Shown here piece after piece: positions 7,479 to 15,300 of a DNA stretch of 35,759 nucleotides. Made by a program: the position numbers and the translations under genes. This DNA is from Deltaproteobacteria bacterium (GTDB taxonomy: Bacteria > Desulfobacterota > Desulfobacteria > Desulfobacterales > C00003060), in contig QMMV01000001.1 of NCBI GenBank assembly GCA_003647435.1, forward strand, positions 1-35,759, written 5' to 3'. Position 1 is the first letter of the stretch. Each line of letters starts with the position of its first letter. The notes below the pieces were generated by a model. The model searched no databases. It was not told where the DNA came from and was given only the letters and a program-made list of their open reading frames with translations.

Positions 7479-7724
7479 TCAGAGTCGCTTTTTTGCAAAG
7501 GCTCGACCAGATGGACTCTTCAAATATGTCTCAAAGTCCAACGCCTGTTTTCGATCAGTGAAAGCAATGGCTGTTTTTATGCGCCACGGCTTGTATTTTA
7601 AAGTATGTGGAACTTGGCCGGAGTTGTGCGATTTCAGGCGTGAATCAAGGTCTTTAGTGAAACCCGTGTAATAATGTTTCGGATCAGACTCGGACTGTAA
7701 AATGTAAACATAATAAAATTTCAT
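7479..7724 (-). CDS. Standalone GIY-YIG endonuclease-domain protein
   Basis: An 81-aa protein of the short GIY-YIG (UPF0213/YhbQ-like) family. The signature is split as YYVYILQSE (GIY strand) and HYYTGFTKDLDSRLKSHNSG (YIG strand with the catalytic Arg and His), followed by TLKYKPWRIKTAIAF and a helix with the conserved Glu (QALDFETYLK). The C-terminus SGRAFAKKRL is typical. Relatives are single-domain nucleases of poorly known function, often mobile. It lies among structured repeats (7786-8120), and a second GIY-YIG domain occurs inside hsdR, which links this family to the palindromes of this window. Confidence 0.85.
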   Translation of the reverse strand: MKFYYVYILQSESDPKHYYTGFTKDLDSRLKSHNSGQVPHTLKYKPWRIKTAIAFTDRKQALDFETYLKSPSGRAFAKKRL

Positions 7725-8001
7725 TGAGTCCTATTCTTGTAAGGCGTGCCGAGCCGTAGCTTCGAAACAGGAAAAGTATATATTTTATTTGCCCGACTTC
7801 GCCCTTCGGGCTACGTCGCGGCAGCCTTCTCTTCTCAACAAGTTTCGAAGCGAAGGCTGGTGGAGGGCTCGCCGCCTTCCGGAAATCCAGTCTCCCCAGC
7901 GCCGACACATCAAAAACCCTTTATTTACAATTCCTTGAGAGCTTCCAAGTGCCGTTCTCCGCGTCCCGCTGCGGGAAATGTTTTTCTCCACATTTTCCTT
8001 A
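7725..8001. repeat. Hairpin-rich non-coding stretch
   Basis: No convincing gene. It contains several GC-rich inverted repeats, for example CGAC..GCCC-TTCG-GGC..GTCG at about 7795-7819 and AGCCTTC/GAAGGCT arms at about 7830-7860. They look like decayed mobile or structured-RNA repeats that accompany the GIY-YIG gene. Confidence 0.4.
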
Positions 8002-8120
8002 AAACAGAGAATGGACCTGTCTGCGTGTAACGCACAGGCAGGCGTGGGTTCGACCTGTCCCGCCATAGTTCCGCCGCTGCAGGACGACGGCGGATTCCCG
8101 CTGCCATATCAAACGCGGTG
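8002..8120. repeat. Structured direct repeat, copy A
   Basis: This 119-bp segment recurs at 11117-11231. Shared blocks are AAACAGAGAATGGACCTG, ACGCACAGGCAGGCGTGGG, TTCGACCTGTCCCGCC, GGATTCCC and CCATATCAAACGCGGTG. The middle differs, but each copy places an inverted repeat there (here CCGCCG/CGGCGG), which suggests conserved RNA or DNA structure. It contains the 27-bp palindrome at 8016-8042. The two copies bracket the AbiE/ATPase/hsd-remnant zone. Confidence 0.6.
8016..8042. repeat. CCTGYCTG palindrome (27 bp), intergenic
   Basis: Starts CCTGTCTGCGTG and ends CGCACAGGCAGG, forming a bulged hairpin. It is a member of the palindrome family also found inside hsdM, hsdS, hsdR and the GGCT-like gene. 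Confidence 0.65.
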
Positions 8121-8137
8121 ATATCGTAACCCGAGCA

Positions 8138-8227
8138 TGACATATGGACGATAAAGTAGTAATTATTATAACCCTATCTTGCCTTTTCGTCAAAACATTT
8201 TGGATTTGACTTGACATATGACCGATA
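8138..8227. promoter_or_regulatory. Paired operator-like repeats and promoter upstream of abiEi
   Basis: TGACATATGGACGATA (8138-8153) recurs as TGACATATGACCGATA (8212-8227), 14 of 16 identical and 74 bp apart. The second copy overlaps a -35-like TTGACA (8211-8216). AbiEi antitoxins are known to autoregulate through repeats in their promoter, so these may be its operators. The -10 box is weak (TAATTT, 8234-8239). Confidence 0.4.
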
Positions 8228-8249
8228 TAGAGCTAATTTTATTACTACC

Positions 8250-9086
8250 ATGTTGGAAATGCGTCAAATGGGTCAGCCAATGAAACTGAATGAATTTCTG
8301 TCGCAGCACGCCGTGTTCACGGTGGACGAACTGGACCGCTTCCTGTCTGCCAGAGGGTCCGGCAAGCCGAACACCCGCAAGTCGCTCCTGACCTACTACC
8401 GCAAACAGGGACGGATAATACCTGTGCGTCGCGGGCTATATGCGACAGTTCCATTGGGTGGCGATCCGGCATCAAGCCCGGTTGATCCCTATCTTGTGGC
8501 GGCTAAGATGACCACGGACGCGGTTCTCGCATACCATACGGCCCTGGAATTTCACGGAAAAGCCTACTCGGTCTATACAAGGCTTTGCTACGTATCCATG
8601 AGCAAATCCCTGCCGCTTACGTTTCAGGCTCACGAATTTGTGCGTGCTCCCGTACCTCATCCCCTCAGGGCGAAGGGTAAGGAGATGTTTGGAGTCACCA
8701 GCCACAAACGGTCCGGGGTGGAGCTTAGGGTAACCAATCTTGAAAGAACCTTCGTCGACGTGCTGGACCGGCCGGACCTGACCGGAAGTTGGGAAGAAAT
8801 ATGGCGGTCCCTGGAATCGGTGGAGTTCTTCGACCTCGATCAGGTCATCGAGTACGTTCTCCTATTGGAGAATGCGACCACCGCCGGAAAGGTGGGTTTC
8901 TTTCTGGAACAGCACAAGGAAACCTTGATGGTTGAAGATGCACACTTGAATCCATTGCGAAAGATGCGCCCCCGGCAGCCTCACTATTTTATCCGCGGTA
9001 AGCGCAAGGGCTGCCAGTGGGTCAAGGACTGGAACCTGCTGATCCCGGTAGAAATCATGAACAAGTCCTGGGGAGAGGTGCTGTGA
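8250..9086 (+). CDS. AbiEi-type antitoxin / transcriptional regulator
   Basis: The gene encodes a type IV antitoxin of the AbiEi family: an N-terminal winged-helix region (FTVDELDRFLSARG, TLLTYY-like segment, then IIPVRRGLYATVP) that binds its own promoter, and a C-terminal domain that neutralises the AbiEii nucleotidyltransferase toxin. VDPYLVAAKMTTDAVLAYHT and LRVTNLERTFVDVLDRP are characteristic. ATG 8250 is used; ATG 8280 (MKLNEFLSQHAV) is an equally good start because neither has a clear Shine-Dalgarno. The frame overlaps the GTG of the toxin remnant. The antitoxin looks complete although its toxin is cut short, so it may now serve only as a regulator or an anti-toxin against related loci. 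Confidence 0.85.
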   Translation: MLEMRQMGQPMKLNEFLSQHAVFTVDELDRFLSARGSGKPNTRKSLLTYYRKQGRIIPVRRGLYATVPLGGDPASSPVDPYLVAAKMTTDAVLAYHTALEFHGKAYSVYTRLCYVSMSKSLPLTFQAHEFVRAPVPHPLRAKGKEMFGVTSHKRSGVELRVTNLERTFVDVLDRPDLTGSWEEIWRSLESVEFFDLDQVIEYVLLLENATTAGKVGFFLEQHKETLMVEDAHLNPLRKMRPRQPHYFIRGKRKGCQWVKDWNLLIPVEIMNKSWGEVL

Positions 9087-9250
9087 AGTTCTCGTCGTCG
9101 GAAATAATGCCTGTAGCCGAATCCACCGGCTTCAGGGTGGAGATGGTTGAGAAGGTGCTCCACCTGCTGAATCTGCTGGATGCCCTGAACTCGCACCCAT
9201 TTCTCAAGGGGAAATGGGTCTTGAAGGGCGGCACCGCCTTAAAGTTGTAG
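9083..9250 (+). pseudogene. AbiEii toxin, 5' fragment
   Basis: A GTG at 9083 overlaps the abiEi stop (GTGA) after GGAGAGG, as in intact abiE operons. The 55-aa product ends right after the P-loop-like start of the nucleotidyltransferase fold (FLKGKWVLKGGTALKL). In the family this GGTALN motif is followed by the catalytic DxD region, which is missing here. The frame runs into the reversed 5' end of an unrelated hsdR remnant at about 9244, so a deletion or recombination removed the rest. The product should be inactive. Confidence 0.8.
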
Positions 9251-9336
9251 GCATACACCGACTCTTAGCCCAATTCCTTTTCCAGGTACTCGGCCGTGGT
9301 CTGCTGGACAAGGGTGTGTTCGGTGTATGGCATCAT
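9243..9336 (-). pseudogene. hsdR remnant, first ~30 codons
   Basis: On the minus strand the frame reads MMPYTEHTLVQQTTAEYLEK, a typical HsdR N-terminus, then ELG, a TAA stop (9267-9265) where the family has Trp, and ESVYAYN. It begins with ATGATG overlapping the TGA of the ATPase gene, so it was once translationally coupled. It is unlike the N-terminus of the intact hsdR at 27114 and so comes from a different type I system. Its junction with abiEii marks a deletion point. Confidence 0.7.
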
Positions 9337-10580
9337 TCCCCCTCCCACAATCGTGAAATGGGCACAGCGTAGAGCCTGTCGCCGAACCCCACCACCGCAT
9401 CACCGTCGTAGAGCACCACTCCTGCGGCAAATGCCTTTGCTGTTGCTGCCTGGAGCTTGCGAAGGCCCTTGAAGTCGGCGATGGTAACCGTGGAAGCGGC
9501 CTTTACTTCCACCCCGGCCACAAAGCCTTCGGATTCAAGCACCATATCCACCTCCACCTGATCCTTGTCACGAAAATGGCTGAACCAGACGACGCTTTCC
9601 TGCCAGCCGGCGTGCCGACGCAACTCCTGATAGACAAAGGTTTCAAGGATCCGCCCGAAAAGGGCGCGATCGGCCCACATGGAATCCTCATCCAACCCTA
9701 AAAGAGCGCAGGCCAGGCCGGTATCGCCCAGGTGCAGCTTGGGGGTCTTGACCAGCCTTTTCATCCGGTTGCTGTGCCACGGCGGCAATTCGTCCACCAG
9801 GAAAATCCGTGATAACAACGTGAGGTATTCGCGAATCGTCTGACGGCTGATCTGAAACGGACCCGCCAGTTCGGAAACATTTACCAGGCACGCGGACTGC
9901 CCCGCGGCCATGGCCAGCAGGCGGGGCAAGGCGTCCAGGGCGCTGATCCGGGCAAGATCCCGGATATCGCGCTGCACCAGAGTGTCGGCATAATCCCGGT
10001 ACCAGGCGCTGCGGCGGCGCGGGGTGGCGCGCACCAGCGCCGCCGGAAAACCGCCGCCGGCCACCCGCTGCGCCAGCGCTTTGCCCAAGCGCCGTCCGGT
10101 CTTGCCCGCTTTGAAGTCCGCCGCGAACAAGCGACCCAAAAAATCTGCCGCCTTTCCCTCAATCTCCGCCTGGGCCAGGGGGTGCAGCCGCAGGATCTCC
10201 ATCCGCCCGGCCAGCGAATCGGCAAGCCTCGGCACCAGCAGCACATTGGCCGATCCAGTGAGAATAAAGCTGCCGGGCTTGCGGCGGCTGTCCACTGCCG
10301 TCTTGAGCGAGGTGAACAGCTCCGGCACTCGCTGCACCTCGTCCAGCACCGCCTGCTCCGGCAGGTCGGCCACATAGCCCACCGGGTCGGCCTGGGCCGC
10401 GGCCCGCTGCACATCGTCGTCAAAGGTGAAATAGGCAAACCCCGCATCATCTCCCACCAGCCGGGCCAGCGTGGTCTTGCCGCACTGCCGTGGGCCATGG
10501 ATCAGCACCACCGGGGAATCCGTCAGGGCTTCCTCGATTCGCGGACGCAGAAAACGGGGATAGAATGCTGTTTTATCCAT
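9333..10580 (-). CDS. AAA_14/DUF4143 ATPase
   Basis: A 415-aa P-loop ATPase. Walker A is GPRQCGKTTLARL (about residues 30-42), Walker B lies in EQAVLDEVQRVPEL, and sensor-like LTGSANVLL follows. The C-terminal DUF4143 part has QRDIRDLARI, a winged-helix-like segment (QISRQTIREYLTLLSRIF) and an endonuclease-like end (QVEVDMVLES...GVEVKAAST, resembling a D...ExK pattern). Members are common, scattered and functionally unclear; many lie in defence or toxin loci. The start ATG 10580 has no clear ribosome-binding site; a GTG at 10598 is possible. It sits between an hsdS tail and an hsdR head, so it was an accessory gene of an old type I R-M operon. Upstream it has three 22-bp-spaced repeats. Confidence 0.85.
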   Translation of the reverse strand: MDKTAFYPRFLRPRIEEALTDSPVVLIHGPRQCGKTTLARLVGDDAGFAYFTFDDDVQRAAAQADPVGYVADLPEQAVLDEVQRVPELFTSLKTAVDSRRKPGSFILTGSANVLLVPRLADSLAGRMEILRLHPLAQAEIEGKAADFLGRLFAADFKAGKTGRRLGKALAQRVAGGGFPAALVRATPRRRSAWYRDYADTLVQRDIRDLARISALDALPRLLAMAAGQSACLVNVSELAGPFQISRQTIREYLTLLSRIFLVDELPPWHSNRMKRLVKTPKLHLGDTGLACALLGLDEDSMWADRALFGRILETFVYQELRRHAGWQESVVWFSHFRDKDQVEVDMVLESEGFVAGVEVKAASTVTIADFKGLRKLQAATAKAFAAGVVLYDGDAVVGFGDRLYAVPISRLWEGE

Positions 10581-10604
10581 ACCGGCTATCTGTAACACAA
10601 ATAT

Positions 10605-10658
10605 CGTCCAATTGCAAGTTTATTATCGTCCAATTGTCGAAAATACAGCGTCCAATTG
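10605..10658. promoter_or_regulatory. Three CGTCCAATTG repeats with exact 22-bp period
   Basis: CGTCCAATTG occurs at 10605-10614, 10627-10636 and 10649-10658. The start-to-start distance is 22 bp each time, two helical turns, so bound proteins would lie on one DNA face. The repeats are immediately upstream of the DUF4143 ATPase gene and are probably its operators or promoter elements (TTGGAC on the minus strand resembles a -35 box). Confidence 0.6.
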
Positions 10659-10676
10659 TCGATATCCTTGAAGATA

Positions 10677-10926
10677 TCATACCGCGATCTCTCCGTTCAT
10701 GAGGCGGGGGGGGGAGGAGGTCGCGGGCTTTGGTGAGTGAGGCATTTTGCCGCTTCAACAATTCCATCTGTTGATGCAGCAGCGACACCGTATCCTCGAA
10801 CAATCGCAGAATCTTCTGATCCGCGACCAGCAACAAACGGCTGTGGGCAAAATCGCGATTCAATCCGGGAACCGCAACATCCGTGCTGATAAAGTTCATT
10901 TGCTGCAGGGCGTAGTAGAAAATTAA
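10677..10926 (-). pseudogene. hsdS remnant, C-terminal part, with C9 frameshift
   Basis: The minus-strand frame reads LIFYYALQQMNFISTDVAVP then QKILRLFEDTVSLLHQQMEL and SLTKARDLL, the end of the second target-recognition domain and the C-terminal coiled coil of a type I specificity subunit. At 10696-10704 a run of nine C shifts the frame. With one C fewer the sequence would end PRLMNGEIAV and stop at TGA 10679-10677, the classic HsdS end. The 5' part is absent. It belongs with the hsdR head at 9243-9336 to a second, destroyed type I locus. Confidence 0.75.
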
Positions 10927-11116
10927 GAGCCTGTCCCTTTTTTACTCAAATCCTGCGACGGGCTTTTGGTTCGAAAATTCGGGTGCTTTTTCGCACCACA
11001 GGCCGTGTTTCCAAACTTGCGAAAACGGCCGGCTGGCTCAATCCATTGATATAAAAGGGATTGCCCAACCGGACGAGCTTCGGACTTCATCCTTCGATGC
11101 CAGAGGATCTTGGGGC
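10927..11116. other. Non-coding stretch
   Basis: No gene seen. It includes a small hairpin GGTGC-TTTTT-CGCACC at about 10981-10997 and a T-rich/AGGGACAGG border at the end of the hsdS remnant similar to repeat ends elsewhere. Confidence 0.3.
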
Positions 11117-11231
11117 AAACAGAGAATGGACCTGCCTGCGTGCGGTACGCACAGGCAGGCGTGGGTTCGACCTGTCCCGCCGAAGCCTGTCAGGGCGAAG
11201 GAGGATTCCCTCCGCCATATCAAACGCGGTG
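11117..11231. repeat. Structured direct repeat, copy B
   Basis: The counterpart of 8002-8120, same orientation. The shared blocks include AAACAGAGAATGGACCTG, GCGTGGGTTCGACCTGTCCC and CCATATCAAACGCGGTG. The variable middle here carries GAAGCCTGTCAGGGCGAAGG. It contains the palindrome at 11131-11159. Confidence 0.6.
11131..11159. repeat. CCTGCCTG palindrome (29 bp), intergenic
   Basis: 7-bp outer stem CCTGCCT/AGGCAGG, a GC bulge, 5-bp inner stem GTGCG/CGCAC and a 3-nt loop. The same architecture is seen in the hsdM copy at 29826-29855. Confidence 0.7.
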
Positions 11232-11261
11232 TTGTAATAATCCAAGTCTCCAGTTCCACGA

Positions 11262-12302
11262 CTACAACCCTAATCTAATTGCCACGTCCTCATAGTCGGG
11301 GGCCTCAGCGTAGAGTTTCTCGAGTTCGCTGCGTGACCGCCGGTGCTGGCCGAGGTCCTCATAGACCAGGGCCCGTTCATACCTGAGCGCCTTAAGAAGT
11401 TCCTCGGAACGGCCTTTCTTGCGGCGCAGAGCGGCTGTTAATGTGTCCCGGGCCGCAGTTGCCAGACCGAGGTGCCGAAGGGCTTTAGCTTTGTAAAGCA
11501 TCAAAGCTGCATGGATAGGCGTCTCGTTCTCAATGCCCTCAACCAACCGTACAACCTTCTGGCAGACCTTCTTGTCGCCCGGATGAGCGTCCAGCAACAG
11601 CTCCGCAAGAGACAACTTCACCACCACGTCGTCGGGCTCGAGCCGGCGTAGTCTTTCCAGGCAGGCAATCGCGTCCTGCCACCGCTCCAGACGCTGGTAG
11701 ACCTCCACGAGGCCCAGCAGCACGCCCCGAAGATCCGGGCCCACATGTGCGGAAACCTCGCCCGTGATAGGCAGACTCATGACAGCGGAGATGCCGTACT
11801 TGGAGAAGTAACGGCCCAGACGGTTGTGCTTCTCGGCAGCCATGGCCAGATAGTCTGCTGCTTCCGTCAGCTGTTCCTTCTTAAGTGTCAGGAAGCCGGC
11901 AAGGTAAGCGCCGTCGGCCAGGTGAGCCGCCTGTTCAAGGTGCTGAAGCGCTTTGTCCTCATTCCCCAGCACCAATTCCCGGCACCCATCCACCAGGGAC
12001 TCCTCGTCGTCCGGCGTGACGAGCCGCTTGAAGAATCCCAGGGTCAGACGGTCTTCTGCGCGGACTGAAGGGAGCGCCGGTGCGACGGAAGACATGTTTT
12101 TCCTGCCACCTGACCTCCCGCTTGGAAGGGTTGTGGTGTAAAATAGCCCCGTTCCCGGAATACCCACCGTCGCACGTTTGCCTCGGGAACCAACGGTGAA
12201 CTTCGCACCTCGTGGTCCGAACGAGAGCGATCCACCCGACTTGCTCAGATTCAGGGTTACTCCTGGTGCAATCCTAATTCTTCGCCAAAAGCGGAAGCTC
12301 AT
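11262..12302 (-). CDS. DUF4236 protein with TPR-like repeats
   Basis: A 346-aa protein. Residues 1-60 form the glycine-rich DUF4236 domain (FRIRIAPGVTLNLSKSG-like start with NLSKSGGSLSFGPRGAKF, then TVGIPGTGLFYTT). From about residue 85 to the end it is helical, with TPR-like units such as LYKAKALRHLGLATAARDTL and YERALVYEDLGQHRRS. DUF4236 proteins are uncharacterised and often occur beside defence or phage genes. It starts 56 bp after the 1690-aa gene on the same strand with a weak ribosome-binding site (TGGAA), so it is probably the last gene of the big operon, but it could be an unrelated downstream gene. Confidence 0.75.
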   Translation of the reverse strand: MSFRFWRRIRIAPGVTLNLSKSGGSLSFGPRGAKFTVGSRGKRATVGIPGTGLFYTTTLPSGRSGGRKNMSSVAPALPSVRAEDRLTLGFFKRLVTPDDEESLVDGCRELVLGNEDKALQHLEQAAHLADGAYLAGFLTLKKEQLTEAADYLAMAAEKHNRLGRYFSKYGISAVMSLPITGEVSAHVGPDLRGVLLGLVEVYQRLERWQDAIACLERLRRLEPDDVVVKLSLAELLLDAHPGDKKVCQKVVRLVEGIENETPIHAALMLYKAKALRHLGLATAARDTLTAALRRKKGRSEELLKALRYERALVYEDLGQHRRSRSELEKLYAEAPDYEDVAIRLGL

Positions 12303-12358
12303 TTGTCAGTTTCCAATGCAACAGTGTTGCCCATCGGCTCCGTCATTCAGAAAATCAA

Positions 12359-15300
12359 TCACGAATCATACGATACATCTTCAGCGTGGACGCTTGGCCG
12401 CAACAACGCAACCCGAGCAGGTTTTTTCCGCGCCTCAGAAAAATACAGAGCTTTGAACCGTTCCATCTGCTTTATTCTGTCGATCAGCATTCGCTCTTGG
12501 TCCGAGCTCGCGACATTGCGCACCAACGCCTTCGCGTCAGCTTCGGTCAACCGCAACACGAGGTAGTTTGCGATTGCCGAGAACAGCGAGACGTTGAAGT
12601 CCCTTGCTTCCTGCGAAGCGAGTACGAGCGATATGCCATATTTCCGACATTCCTTGGCCATCGTTGGAATCAGTGTGAGCTTGGCAGCTCGGTGAGCCTC
12701 GTCGAAGATAACGGCATGTGTAATGTGGTCCTGGATGCCTCGGCGGAACATGTCCTTGTAAAGCCCGTAAAAGATCAGCGAAGCAAAAGCTTTTTGCAGG
12801 TTGTCGTTCTGCGTTTTGTGAATACGGATTACCACGGGCTCGTCGCTTTCCCAGAGACTTTCCTGCGAGTCAGTGAGAGCAAAGAAGCCATAGTCGGCCA
12901 ATTCCTCCAAACGCGCTAGCAGACTCTTCAGCCCGCGGTCTGATTTCGGGGTATCCCGCAGGATTGCCACAAAGCGTCCAAACTCCGGTTCTTCCAACTC
13001 GTTCTGGTCAGCGTTCGGATCGTCCCATCCTTTCTCAACGAAGCTCTCCTTAACAGCCCTACGGATACGTTCCCCCTGAATGTCTCCGAGCTCTGGGAAA
13101 ATCGCGACGAAAATATCACGTAGGGCCCCCGCCACATCAAGGTACGCCACCTGTGAACTTCTGTCCATGACCTGCAATGGATTAAAGCCCAGTCCGCGAA
13201 AATCAATGAATCGAATCGGACCCACAAGACGTTGTAGCTCATCATCGATGTCTTGATGATATGAAAACACGATGGGCCGTATGCCGGCGTCAAGCATCTG
13301 TGTGCACAAGTTCAACAGGCAAGTGGTCTTGCCCATTCCGGGTAGTCCTGCGATCAGAAGGTGTGGGTTCCCCTTTACCGTTAGCGGCCAGTCCACTTTC
13401 CCGCCTGTTAGCAGATCCGTTCCTAAGCGAATGCGAGGTTCGATGGCACCTTCAGTGCCTTTGCTGGAAGGCACAGGCTCCTGATGAGTCCCGCCGCTTG
13501 GAACGCTCGGTTGTGCTTCTATAAAGTCGGGAACGCTGGGTGCCTCTGGGGCCTTGGCCTCTTCCGGCGCGGATGGAGCAACCGATGGTCGCGTCTGAAC
13601 AAGGTTGTCTCGGGTGACTGAGTCGCGACGGAATTCCGAATCGGGCAGAAGCGCTGGACCAAACAGGAATATCCGTGTATCCCATTCTGCAGGAGATATC
13701 TCCAATGGATGAGCGCCCATATACTCAGGGCAAAACACCCATCCACGGTCACTTCGTGGTATTCCTGCGAAGGCACACGTCCCGCCCTTTTCGACCATGC
13801 GGTCAATCTCGGAAGAAATTTCCTTATACCGTTCAGGTGGCAAGTAATGCCGATGTGCTTTGTCGGCGTAAAATCGGAGTACACGGGCGAGTTTGGCCCG
13901 CCGGATTGCCCTGAACGGTGAACATACGTCTTCGTGGGAATACCAGTTTCCCCAACGTTCGCGAAGGGATTCGATTTGCTGGCGAATACCCTCGAGTACT
14001 TCCGGGCCTCGAGCGGCGCGCAGGTGTCGACGATACTTCACTTCCACGAATCGGAACACAAGCCCTTTACGCGACACCGCGGTCACATAGATCAGATCCG
14101 GCCGCGCCCCTTTGGCCTCATTGTCGCTATCGTCTGCCGAAACTGGCGGAAGCAGATCCCGGACATCGTCAACAGGAATAAAGAAGCCTTCGTCGAGGGA
14201 CAACCAGCAATCGGCACTGCGGCGAGCGTGGCGGCAATTCGCATGCGAGAGCGCTAGCGCAATGAGCTCGGAAGTCGGCGCTTTATGGCCCGTGAGACGT
14301 ATAGCCAAACGACCGCTGAGTGCCTTGAGATGTTCCATGAGAAACTCAGCATTGCGGCGACTGTGGCTAAGTGCCATCTGATCGAGTGCGCCGTCCAAAA
14401 GGTTTCTAACCTCTTCAAGATTGCTGGTTGATGTAATCAACTGAAGGCAACCCAGGTCTTCGCGTTCGGGCACGCAGTCAATTACGTAAGCATCGTATAT
14501 CTCTTTATTGTCACGAGGCGAATCGAAATACTCGATGCCTGCGTTGCGATCCAATGTAATGACCCAGTCGCACAGCCGGTGAAGTTCACGAAGGCTCTGC
14601 GCTTTGTCAGGCGGAATATCCGTCCGTAGGACGGGCACCTCACTCACCGTGCCGATGCTTCGGGCAACACAACGTTGCACGACGTGCTGTAGGCGTAGGA
14701 GGCGCTCCGTGTGTGTTCGGTCTGAAGGGTGTTTTTCACCATCCGTGGAGTTCAGGAGTATGCTGCGCCATCTTGGAGACGGGGCACTGGAGTACTTGCG
14801 TTCGAAGAACGATAACAGCCCGAAGGCATAGTACGGTCTAGGCTTTGAGCTGTCCGCATTCGGTTCTCCTACGACACGCGACTCAAACGTATCGAATGCC
14901 ACAGCAAGATGGGCGGCCGTATTTGGGTTCTGCTTGTTTTTGCGTGCCCAGCGAAGCCGTGGGAGATTTACTCCGCTTGGCAGGCTTAGGGACTCCAGCA
15001 TCCAGTGATCCTCAGGAGCCAATGCTCCCGCACCGCTACGTCGCTTCTCACGCACTTCTCCGATGAAGCGTCCGGCCACACCCCGCTGCTGTTCAGATGG
15101 ATACAGCCCCAGCACGAAGGCTGGCGACTGCTCCTGCGTTGTGTCTTCAAGGTCATCCTCTTCCCCCCTTCGATGATAGTGCTCATAAACACATCCGAGA
15201 GAGCGCGCCACCGTGAGTCCATCACCGGGTCTCAGGGCGTGTATGTGCAGTAACCGGGATGTATTATGGCATTCGATGTACTTGACAATCTCGTTGCCAA

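Noticed and set aside
8040..8063. tRNA-like T-loop (GTGGGTTCGACC)
   Set aside because: No acceptor stem, anticodon arm or D arm can be formed around it in either copy; it is treated as part of the structured repeat.
10605..10658. CRISPR-like array
   Set aside because: Only three 10-bp repeats with 12-bp spacers; too short for CRISPR and lacking cas genes. Better read as operators.
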